Positions 1 to 6,167 of a DNA stretch of 6,167 nucleotides are shown piece by piece. This stretch comes from Bacteroidales bacterium. Lineage in GTDB: Bacteria > Bacteroidota > Bacteroidia > Bacteroidales > UBA932. Every line of letters begins with the position of its first letter. Position 1 is the first letter of the stretch. The notes below the pieces were generated by a model that searched no databases, was not told the origin of the DNA, and saw nothing but the letters and a program-made list of their open reading frames with translations. The translations under genes and the position numbers were made by a program. Location of the stretch: NCBI GenBank assembly GCA_024695285.1, contig JAILIM010000087.1, positions 1 to 6,167 on the forward strand, read 5' to 3'.

Positions 1-1493
1 ATCTTGTTGCTGCCGTCGAGTTCGAGGCTCCATTCATGGGTTGCACCCTTGTCGGCCTTGTCGTACTTGGCGAGGTCATAGCAGTAAAGTTTTGCAGGTG
101 CTTCTGAACTGCTGCTACCGGTGGCGGTACCAAAGAGGATGTAGACCTTGTTGTTGGCATCAATCGCCATATAGCTGGTAAAGCCGATTTCCGTATTCTT
201 TGCTCCGATGTAGCCGAGCATGAAGGCGTCCTGTCCGGCTGCAGCGCCATAGTACTTCCAGTTGCCATCTTCCTTCCAGTAGACACGGGTTCCGTACTTG
301 CTGTCGGTGTGGGCAAGGATGGTTTCTTCCTTTGTTGCAGCTACGCCGCCGTGAGAGCCGCGCTTGACCTGGAGGAATCCGAAGTATGAACCATTGGCCT
401 TGTTCAGGAGCAGGCCGTTATCAGCCTTGCCAGTGGGCCAAAGGTCAGGGAAGTCTGCAGGGGCGGGATTTCTCTTGGTCGCCATGAAGAGCTGTTCTTG
501 GAGGACCAAAGGAATTACATTGATGAAATAGCCGTAGGCATACTTATACTCCCACTTCTTGCTTCCATCGGGATTTACGCCGTAGATGGTAGTCTGCTGC
601 GCTCCGGTCTTGTCCTGGGTGTCCTTGTTGCCGGCGATGCAGTAGACGCTGCCGTCAGTGTCGACGGAAACACCGCAGCAAGGCCAGCCGGTCTTTGTGG
701 TTCCGGGATTGTTGCCGCTTGCATCGAAGCTCCACTTCTTGGTGCCGTCGCTGCCGATAGCGGCAAGATGCCAGGCTGAGGAGAATGCATAGACGGTCTT
801 GCCGTCCGGGCTGACTGCAGGCGAGCTGAATACTACGTCACCGTCGCTGTCGTAGGACGTGGACCAGAGGAGTTCCATGGAATTCTCGTTCTTGTCTACG
901 TGTACGGTCTTGGTGACGGATCCCTTGCCCCTCTGGTTGTCGGTGACGGTGAGGGTGACCTCGATGTCGCCGAACTCGTTGAAGGTGAACTTGGGATTCT
1001 GCTCGGTCTTGGTGGTTCCGCCGAAGTTCCACTCCCAGGCCGTGATAGTGCCGTCGGAGTCGGTGGACTTGTCGGTGAACTGAACCTCGTCACCGGCCTT
1101 TATGCCCGTAGTCGGGGTCCAGCTGAAGTCTGCCACAGGACGCTTGTTGGTATCCTGGATCGTGACGGTCTTCACGCAGGTTGCGCTTACATTGGTATGG
1201 GAAGTGACAGTCAGCGAGATTTCCTTCTCTCCAACGGTGTCGAAGGAGATGGGATTGGCAAGCTGCTTGCCATACACGCGCTGGGTGCCGGATTCGGTCT
1301 CCCACTCCCACTTGCACGCCTCGATTATGTCGTTGGTGGCGGAGGAAGTGTTGGTGATCTTGATATCCTCGTATATCTCGTATGTGTCTTTGTCGGTGGT
1401 GAAGTCGGCGTTGACCGATACCACGGGCTGTGAGCAGGATGCCACGGCGAACAAGGACATTGCGGCGAGGAATACTTTCTCTATTCTTTTCAT
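1..1493 (-). CDS. Surface lipoprotein with two PKD-like domains and a PQQ-like beta-propeller (putative SGBP), C-terminus cut off
   Basis: The frame is open for 497 codons from ATG at 1493 to the left edge with no stop, so the 3' end is missing. The N-terminus MKRIEKVFLAAMSLFAVASC is a lipoprotein signal with Cys20. Residues ~26-114 form a divergent PKD/Ig-like domain (WEWETESG, then EISLTVTS). Residues ~118-200 form a clearer PKD domain (PVADFSWTP, WEWNFGG at 153-159, IEVTLTVTD). From ~208 on there are propeller-type repeats: SSPAVSPDGKTVYAF with GSDGTKKWSF; VSVDTDGSVYCIAG with NPDGSKKWEY; and YMAIDANNKVYILFG with LYCYDL and HEWSLEL. At least four or five blades can be outlined. As the third gene after susC and susD it sits where surface glycan-binding proteins usually lie, so a substrate-capture role is inferred. 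No catalytic motif is visible. It could instead be a structural or adhesive surface protein, and the missing C-terminus could hold a further domain. Confidence 0.93.
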   Translation of the reverse strand, partial: MKRIEKVFLAAMSLFAVASCSQPVVSVNADFTTDKDTYEIYEDIKITNTSSATNDIIEACKWEWETESGTQRVYGKQLANPISFDTVGEKEISLTVTSHTNVSATCVKTVTIQDTNKRPVADFSWTPTTGIKAGDEVQFTDKSTDSDGTITAWEWNFGGTTKTEQNPKFTFNEFGDIEVTLTVTDNQRGKGSVTKTVHVDKNENSMELLWSTSYDSDGDVVFSSPAVSPDGKTVYAFSSAWHLAAIGSDGTKKWSFDASGNNPGTTKTGWPCCGVSVDTDGSVYCIAGNKDTQDKTGAQQTTIYGVNPDGSKKWEYKYAYGYFINVIPLVLQEQLFMATKRNPAPADFPDLWPTGKADNGLLLNKANGSYFGFLQVKRGSHGGVAATKEETILAHTDSKYGTRVYWKEDGNWKYYGAAAGQDAFMLGYIGAKNTEIGFTSYMAIDANNKVYILFGTATGSSSSEAPAKLYCYDLAKYDKADKGATHEWSLELDGSNK

Positions 1494-1508
1494 ATTCAAT
1501 TACATTAA
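1494..1508 (-). other. 15-base AT-rich intergenic gap before the third gene, no Shine-Dalgarno
   Basis: On the minus strand the gap reads TTAATGTAATTGAAT, between the susD-like TGA and the ATG of the PKD/propeller lipoprotein. It has no purine-rich GGAG-type element and no room for a promoter or terminator. This fits the AT-rich, Shine-Dalgarno-independent initiation common in Bacteroidota and supports a single transcript covering both genes. Confidence 0.7.
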
Positions 1509-3335
1509 TCAGTTCCAGCCGGGGTTCTGAGTGAGATTGGTATTCTTCTGAATAACGTTCTCAGGCACCGGGTAAATGTACATGTTGTCGTTCCACTTGC
1601 GAGGCATGTCGTAGCCGAGCAGATATCCGCCGTTGGGATCGCCGGTTATCTTGTTGGCTTTCTGCTGTGCGTTCAGCGTCATCGCGATGGACTTGTAGGT
1701 GCCGTTCTTCTGGTAGTTGGCATCCGCGGTCACATACACGTCGTTCACGCCGTCGCCGTTGAGGTCGATGGGGGAGTCGAGGGCGGGAATGTAAACGCCG
1801 TCCCAGGGAGCGTTCTGCCAGTTGCTGCCGCAGGCCCAGCGCTTGAGGTCGATGAGGCGGAAGCCTTCGAGGATGAGCTCGATGGCCCTTTCGCGGCGGA
1901 CTTCAAGGATGACGGGGCTGGTCACGTTCTGATAGAAGGTGCTCTGGAGATAGGTGTCCACGACGGTAGGGAGCTTGTCCAGGTCGCCTCCGGTGATGCC
2001 GGCGCGGCGGCGGAGTGCTCCGATGGTCTTGGACCAGTCTTCGGCGGTGATGGTTCCGAGCTCGGCCTTGGCTTCTGCATAGTTAAGCAGGACTTCAGCG
2101 TAGCGGAGGAGGGGAACGTCGTTGTCGTTTGTGCGTCCGTTGTCGTAGCCCACATCATCCATCACATACTTGGTGTACTGGTAGCCGGTAAGCGAGAGGC
2201 TCATGTCGGGAGCGGTCTTCACGTATGCGCCGGACTTGTCCTTGCGGGTGTAGTCGGCTCCGCGGATGGTCTGGCAAAGGCGGGCGTCACGTCCGGTAGT
2301 CTCCTGCACGAAGTTCTTGTATGCTCCTGTGCCGGTCTTCTCGTTGTAGATGGTGCCGTCCGCATTGAGGTAGGTCTTTGCAAAGGCACGGGTCATCGAG
2401 AGGTGAGGGCCGTAGGAAGTGGAATTGTAGTACCAGTTGGCTTCACCCAGGACGGAGAGTTCCTTGTTCTGGCTGTATGCCAGCATGACTTCCTCCGTGA
2501 CGGGGTTGTCGCTGATGAACAGGTCGCGGTATGCTCCGCGTCCGCCTGCTTCATATGCTGTTCCGGTGTGGAGCTTGTAGACTCCGGCGTCCATCACCTG
2601 CTTGGCCGCATCGGCGGCAGCCTGCAGAAGCTCGTTCGCGGTGATCGTGCAGCCTGCGAGGTACTGTGCGCCATAGGTGCTTCCGTTCGCGTGATACTTG
2701 CGGAAGGTGCCTTCGAAGAGGCAGATGCGGCTCTTGAGCGCAAGCGCCGTCCACTTGTTCACGGTGTTGGAATAGGGAGTGATGGTGGTCGTGGTGATGT
2801 TGGCTGCTGCGTAGTCGAGATCTTCCATTATATGCTGGATGATGACGTCGCGGCTGTCCTGAGTCTTGTAGAGATCCTCATCGGTGGGATCGAGGGGTTT
2901 GTCGATCCACGGAACACCACCGTAGGTCACGAGCTTGTCGTAGTAGAGATATGCACGGAACAGGCGGGCGATACCCGTGTAATTGTTCCTTACGGTCTCG
3001 GACACGGTCGGATCTGTATTGTACTTGATGAAGTAGTTGACGTTGCGGATGCTGCCCCAGCTCCATGAGGTGGAGGTGGCGGTTGTGTAGGCACCCTGCT
3101 CGTAAACGCCGATGTTCATCTTGGCGGAGTGGTCGTGCATCACGTTAATCTTGTGCGCGCTTCCGTTGTCCGGCAGATAGTTGTAGAATCCGTAGGTATA
3201 GTTACGGAGTCCGGCCTCGTCGCCGAAAAGGATAGCACGTCCGGCTTCTGCCTGCGGGGCCTCCGTGAGGTCGCAGGAAACTGCCATCATGCCAAGTACC
3301 GCGAGGGAAGAAAGGATGTATAATATTCTTTTCAT
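1509..3335 (-). CDS. SusD/RagB-like outer-membrane lipoprotein, complete (608 aa)
   Basis: This is the surface lipoprotein that caps the SusC barrel and binds incoming substrate. The start is ATG at 3335, preceded by a strong ribosome site and followed by a lipoprotein signal: MKRI, a hydrophobic stretch, and lipobox AVSC with the lipidated cysteine at residue 21, then DLTE. The N-terminal SusD-like domain shows WSWGSIRNVNYF (near 90-103) and RLFRAYLYYDKLVTYGGVPW (near 122-142). The C-terminal RagB/SusD domain shows RYAEVLLNYAEAKAELG (near 408-424), LRRRAGI, EVRRERAIELILEGFRLIDL (near 476-496) and the typical ending YPVPENVIQKNTNLTQNPGW. The length is within the usual 500-650 residues and no frame disruption is seen. 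A DLNGDGVND loop at 524-532 resembles a calcium-binding loop. The gene starts 12 bases after the susC stop and ends 15 bases before the next start, consistent with co-translation in one operon. Whether the ligand is a glycan or a peptide (as in RagB) cannot be told from sequence alone. Confidence 0.97.
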   Translation of the reverse strand: MKRILYILSSLAVLGMMAVSCDLTEAPQAEAGRAILFGDEAGLRNYTYGFYNYLPDNGSAHKINVMHDHSAKMNIGVYEQGAYTTATSTSWSWGSIRNVNYFIKYNTDPTVSETVRNNYTGIARLFRAYLYYDKLVTYGGVPWIDKPLDPTDEDLYKTQDSRDVIIQHIMEDLDYAAANITTTTITPYSNTVNKWTALALKSRICLFEGTFRKYHANGSTYGAQYLAGCTITANELLQAAADAAKQVMDAGVYKLHTGTAYEAGGRGAYRDLFISDNPVTEEVMLAYSQNKELSVLGEANWYYNSTSYGPHLSMTRAFAKTYLNADGTIYNEKTGTGAYKNFVQETTGRDARLCQTIRGADYTRKDKSGAYVKTAPDMSLSLTGYQYTKYVMDDVGYDNGRTNDNDVPLLRYAEVLLNYAEAKAELGTITAEDWSKTIGALRRRAGITGGDLDKLPTVVDTYLQSTFYQNVTSPVILEVRRERAIELILEGFRLIDLKRWACGSNWQNAPWDGVYIPALDSPIDLNGDGVNDVYVTADANYQKNGTYKSIAMTLNAQQKANKITGDPNGGYLLGYDMPRKWNDNMYIYPVPENVIQKNTNLTQNPGWN

Positions 3336-3342
3336 AGTTGTT

Positions 3343-3349
3343 CCTCCTT
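3343..3349 (-). promoter_or_regulatory. Strong Shine-Dalgarno site of the susD-like gene
   Basis: Read on the minus strand, AAGGAGG overlaps the susC stop codon (its AA are the last two bases of TAA) and lies seven bases (AACAACT) before the susD ATG. It matches the anti-Shine-Dalgarno sequence almost fully and fixes the susD start. Bacteroidota genes usually lack such strong sites, and the next gene in this operon has none. The overlap with the stop suggests that ribosomes ending susC could readily reinitiate on susD. That coupling is inferred, not shown. Confidence 0.8.
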
Positions 3350-6167
3350 ATTTGGTATTGATTTGTCCGAAGGTAACCTTGAGACCGAGGCTGACGCTCT
3401 TCATGGTGGGGAAGTTGTATCCGTCACCGGTAGTGGAGAGGGTGCCGTCGGTTCCGTAGATATTGGCAGTCACGTCGATGTCGCGAGTGTGCCTGTAGAC
3501 AGGAGACCAGCTCCAGAGGTTTTCACCTGCGACGAAGACAGAGACTTTCTGGAGGCCTGCCTTGCGGGTGATCTTCTCGGGAATGTTGTATCCGATCTGG
3601 ATGCTCTTGAGTCGGATGTAGGATGCATCCTGCAGATACCTGGTATTGGCGTTCACGCGGCCCTTGTAGAAAGGAGCGAAGTAACCGGTGTAGCGCGGCA
3701 GATAGGCATCAGGATTGTCTTCAGTCCAGTAGTTGTTCAGGTGCCAGGAAGGCATCTGGTTGTAAGGACGGTTGTACATGCCCCAGAATGTGGAGGATTC
3801 GTTGTCGGGATACCAATCCTGCTTGCCGACTCCCTGGAAGAATGCGCTGGCATAGATGCCGGACCATTCAACGTCGAAGCCGAAGGAATAGATGTAGCGG
3901 GGTTCGCTGTTACCTATGATCTTGCGGTCGCCGGAATCGTCTGCGGTGTTGGCGCCGCGGTCGATATATCCGTTGCCGTTAAGGTCTTCGAAACGCATGT
4001 CACCGGGATAGACGGTGTAGCTTTCGGTCTGCTGCATGCGGGGATTGTAGTGGGCCTGGCCGGCGGCTGCTGCGGCAGCCTCGTCGGCGTCGATTTCAGC
4101 CTGGCTCTGGTAGAGCCCGTTGCAGACGTAACCCCAGATGTCACCGAGCCTCATTCCCTCATAGTAGCTTGTATTGTAGGCATTGTCGCCGAGGGCCTTG
4201 AGGGCGTTGTTGTACTTGTCGATGATGGAGTAGTAGTCTGCCAGAGTTGCATGTACGCCATACTTGAACGGCTTGCCTGCGAGGGTGGTGGTATCTTCCC
4301 AACCGAGTGCGATTTCAAAACCGCGGGTGGTCATTTCGGCATAGTTGCCCTTAGGGGAAGAAGCACCGAACACGTCGGGAAGGGTGGGGCCTACGGTGTA
4401 CATGTTCAGGGTGCGGCGCTTGTAGATGTCGCCCGTGAAGGTGAGACGTCCGCCGTAGAAACTGAGGTCGAGACCTCCGTCAAGGGTCTGGGCGGTTTCC
4501 CAGGTGAGGGAATCAGGGATAGGTGAAGGGGCGCTGGTGTAGCGGACCTTCTGTCCGTTGATTATGGTTCCCGTGCTGAAATCGAAGGTCTCGTCGTATG
4601 CGTAAACGCCAACATTACTGTTACCGAGGGAACCATAGGAACCGCGGAGCTTGATGTTGGAGACGATGCTCTTGTCTACGTTGAACCAGGGCTCCTCGCT
4701 CAGGCGCCAACCGGCGGAGATGGAGGGGAAGAATGCCCAGCGCTGACGTGCAGGGAACTTGGATGAACCGTCGTAACGACCGTTGATTTCGAGCAGGTAG
4801 CGCTCGTCGTAGTTGTAGTTCACACGGAAGAACGCACCGGCGGTACGCCACTGGGAATAGTCTCCTGTGATGGACTTGTTGTCCAGGCCGAGGGCGAGGT
4901 TGAGGTTGTCTACGTTAGGGGAGAGCAGGCCGTCGTTGTAGGCGTAGGTCTCCTTGTAGGTCTGGCGCTCGTAGTTGTAGCCGAGGAGGACCTTGAAGTT
5001 GCTCTTGCCGATGTTGTCTTCATACTCCATGTATTCGTTGGTGGCAACATAGTCGTAGGTGCGGAGGGTTTCGCTGATGTAGTCGGCCAGACCCTTGATT
5101 TCCGCGAGGGACTCGGTGATGCCTTCGTACCTTGTGAACGGAGTGGGGAGACGGTGTACGTGGGTGTCGTAGGAACGGGCCCGATATGTGAAGTCCGCAT
5201 TGAGGCGGAGGCGGTTGTCGAGTAAAGTGGCTTTTGCGCCGAGGGTGTTCTCCGCCTGCCTGTTGGTGTACTTGCGGTTACTTGTTCCATAGAGGATGTC
5301 ACCGACGGAATACACACCGCTGTAGGAAAGGGTTCCGTCCGGGTTGACGATAGGGGAGCAGGGGTGGCCTTCATCGGCGATGTTACGCCAGATGTTACCG
5401 CCGCCCTCGCTCTGAGTCTCAGGCATCATGTAACGGCTGTAGGCGATGCTCGTGTTGGAAGTGATCTTGAGCCAGTCGGTCACCTGGTATCCTACCTTCA
5501 CGCGGCCGTTGTACATCTTGTAGTAGTCGGGGTTCACCTCACTGTCGAACAGACCGTTGTTGTCGTAGAGACGGGCGGATACGTAGTAGTCGAACTTGTC
5601 GTCCGCTCCGGAAACAGAAAGGTTGTGGGTCTGGGTGAAGGTGTAGTCCTTGTAGAGGGCATCGTAGTAGTCGGTGCCTTTATGGTAATAGAGCCAGCGG
5701 CCCTTCGTGCCGATGGATCCGTCGGAGACCAGGGTCTCGTAGTTGCCGGATTCGGCCCTCAGGCGGTATTCCTCCAACCATGCCGTGGAGAATTCCATGG
5801 TCTTGTTGATGGCGGTAGGATTGCTGCCCTTGTAGTTGTACCAGGAATCATAGAAGTGTTTGGCCCAGGTGTAACCATCGGAAACCACGTCAGGCATGGC
5901 CGTAGGTGTTTCGAACGAAAGGTTGGTCTGGTAGGTGACCGTTGCGGTGCCCTTCTTTGCGCTCTTGGTGGTGATGAGCACCACGCCGTAAGGTGCGCGG
6001 GATCCGTAGATTGCGGAGGATGCGGCATCCTTCAGCACGGAAACGCTCTCGATATCGTTAGGGTTGAGGAGGCTGGCGTTGCCCTCGACGCCGTCGATGA
6101 GCACCAGCGCGCTGCCGCCCTGTCCGATAGAGGTTTTACCACGGATGTTGAAAGAAGGGGATGAGTT
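3348..6167 (-). CDS. SusC-like TonB-dependent outer-membrane transporter, N-terminus cut off by window edge
   Basis: This is the outer-membrane barrel that imports an oligomeric nutrient using TonB energy, with a SusD-like lipoprotein as its lid. The reading frame is open from the right edge for 939 codons to a TAA stop. A GTG at 6104 lies inside the frame and is not the true start: 21 in-frame codons before it encode the plug motif NIRG. The plug continues through LVLIDGVEG, then the SusC signature DIESVSVLKDAASSAIYGSR and GVVLITTK (first ~70 visible residues). Barrel hallmarks follow: FFPSISAGWRLSEEPWF near 475-492, TWETAQTLDGGLDLSFYGGR near 555-575, and DLNGNGYIDRG near 725. The C-terminus ends in a beta strand, SLGLKVTF, plus five residues. 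SusC proteins usually have about 1000-1100 residues, so the signal peptide, the carboxypeptidase-regulatory-like domain, the TonB box and the first part of the plug lie outside. SRAPYG replaces the commoner SRAANG. An alanine run (697-702) sits in a loop before the DLNGNG motif. The family is certain; the substrate is unknown. Confidence 0.97.
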   Translation of the reverse strand, partial: NSSPSFNIRGKTSIGQGGSALVLIDGVEGNASLLNPNDIESVSVLKDAASSAIYGSRAPYGVVLITTKSAKKGTATVTYQTNLSFETPTAMPDVVSDGYTWAKHFYDSWYNYKGSNPTAINKTMEFSTAWLEEYRLRAESGNYETLVSDGSIGTKGRWLYYHKGTDYYDALYKDYTFTQTHNLSVSGADDKFDYYVSARLYDNNGLFDSEVNPDYYKMYNGRVKVGYQVTDWLKITSNTSIAYSRYMMPETQSEGGGNIWRNIADEGHPCSPIVNPDGTLSYSGVYSVGDILYGTSNRKYTNRQAENTLGAKATLLDNRLRLNADFTYRARSYDTHVHRLPTPFTRYEGITESLAEIKGLADYISETLRTYDYVATNEYMEYEDNIGKSNFKVLLGYNYERQTYKETYAYNDGLLSPNVDNLNLALGLDNKSITGDYSQWRTAGAFFRVNYNYDERYLLEINGRYDGSSKFPARQRWAFFPSISAGWRLSEEPWFNVDKSIVSNIKLRGSYGSLGNSNVGVYAYDETFDFSTGTIINGQKVRYTSAPSPIPDSLTWETAQTLDGGLDLSFYGGRLTFTGDIYKRRTLNMYTVGPTLPDVFGASSPKGNYAEMTTRGFEIALGWEDTTTLAGKPFKYGVHATLADYYSIIDKYNNALKALGDNAYNTSYYEGMRLGDIWGYVCNGLYQSQAEIDADEAAAAAAGQAHYNPRMQQTESYTVYPGDMRFEDLNGNGYIDRGANTADDSGDRKIIGNSEPRYIYSFGFDVEWSGIYASAFFQGVGKQDWYPDNESSTFWGMYNRPYNQMPSWHLNNYWTEDNPDAYLPRYTGYFAPFYKGRVNANTRYLQDASYIRLKSIQIGYNIPEKITRKAGLQKVSVFVAGENLWSWSPVYRHTRDIDVTANIYGTDGTLSTTGDGYNFPTMKSVSLGLKVTFGQINTK

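Noticed and set aside
498..779. Plus-strand small open frame (93 codons)
   Set aside because: It overlaps the propeller region of the minus-strand lipoprotein, whose frame is open throughout. No matching family was recognised.
900..1433. Plus-strand open frame (177 codons) opposite the PKD domains
   Set aside because: The minus-strand frame here encodes clear PKD motifs following a lipobox. The plus-strand product is G/V/L-rich and unrecognisable.
1..1493. PQQ-like repeats taken as evidence for a quinoprotein dehydrogenase
   Set aside because: The repeats match the general propeller pattern only. No PQQ-cofactor or catalytic motif was recognised, and the lipoprotein/PKD context next to SusCD points to a binding role.
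2403..3068. Plus-strand open frame (221 codons) opposite the SusD-like gene
   Set aside because: Fully antisense to conserved SusD motifs, with no plausible product.
3343..3358. Possible Bacteroidota -7 promoter element (TAnnTTTG-like) at the susC/susD junction
   Set aside because: The plus strand reads TTATTTGG, which lacks the required two-base spacing and faces away from susD. The minus strand holds coding sequence and an RBS only.
3363..4526. Long plus-strand open frame (387 codons) opposite the SusC-like gene
   Set aside because: It lies wholly antisense to a confident SusC coding region. The translation is Val/Gly/Asp-rich with no recognisable domain, as expected when a gene with strong C/G third-position bias is read backwards.
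6102..6104. GTG at 6104 as a possible start of the SusC-like gene
   Set aside because: The same frame continues upstream to the window edge and encodes the plug motif NIRG, so this codon is an internal valine.
5364..6164. Plus-strand open frame (266 codons) opposite the SusC plug and early barrel
   Set aside because: Antisense to conserved plug motifs. It has low-complexity V/G/A-rich content and no domain, and is explained by codon bias.

Overview
The window looks like part of a polysaccharide/nutrient-utilisation-type locus from a Bacteroidota genome, probably order Bacteroidales. The evidence is an adjacent SusC-like TonB-dependent transporter and SusD-like lipoprotein, short AT-rich gene starts, two Bacteroidales-style lipoprotein signal peptides, and strong C/G preference at third codon positions. 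The base composition is moderately GC-rich by eye, richer than typical Bacteroides. Lineages such as Alistipes or uncultured gut/rumen Bacteroidales would fit, but I cannot assign a genus from this sequence.

All genes are on the minus strand, so transcription runs from the right edge to the left. From 6167 down to 3348 lies a SusC-like outer-membrane transporter that has lost its N-terminus to the window edge. From 3335 to 1509 lies a complete SusD-like surface lipoprotein. From 1493 to position 1 lies a third lipoprotein, cut at its C-terminus by the window edge. It has a lipobox, two tandem PKD/Ig-like domains and the start of a PQQ-like beta-propeller. The gaps are 12 and 15 bases, so the three are almost certainly one operon whose promoter lies to the right of the window. 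There is no gene-free stretch over 300 bases and no sign of RNA genes, mobile elements, CRISPR or terminators.

By family knowledge, SusC and SusD form the outer-membrane 'pedal-bin' import complex, in which SusD is the surface lid over the SusC barrel. The third lipoprotein sits in the position usually held by a surface ligand-binding protein (SGBP) and probably helps capture substrate. No glycoside hydrolase, peptidase or regulator is visible, so the substrate (glycan, peptide or other) cannot be named.

The core of the window is a well-known kind of system. The least ordinary parts are the PKD-PKD-propeller architecture of the third protein and a near-perfect Shine-Dalgarno sequence at the susC/susD junction, which is uncommon in this phylum. 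I found no convincing evidence of an undescribed system within these bases.
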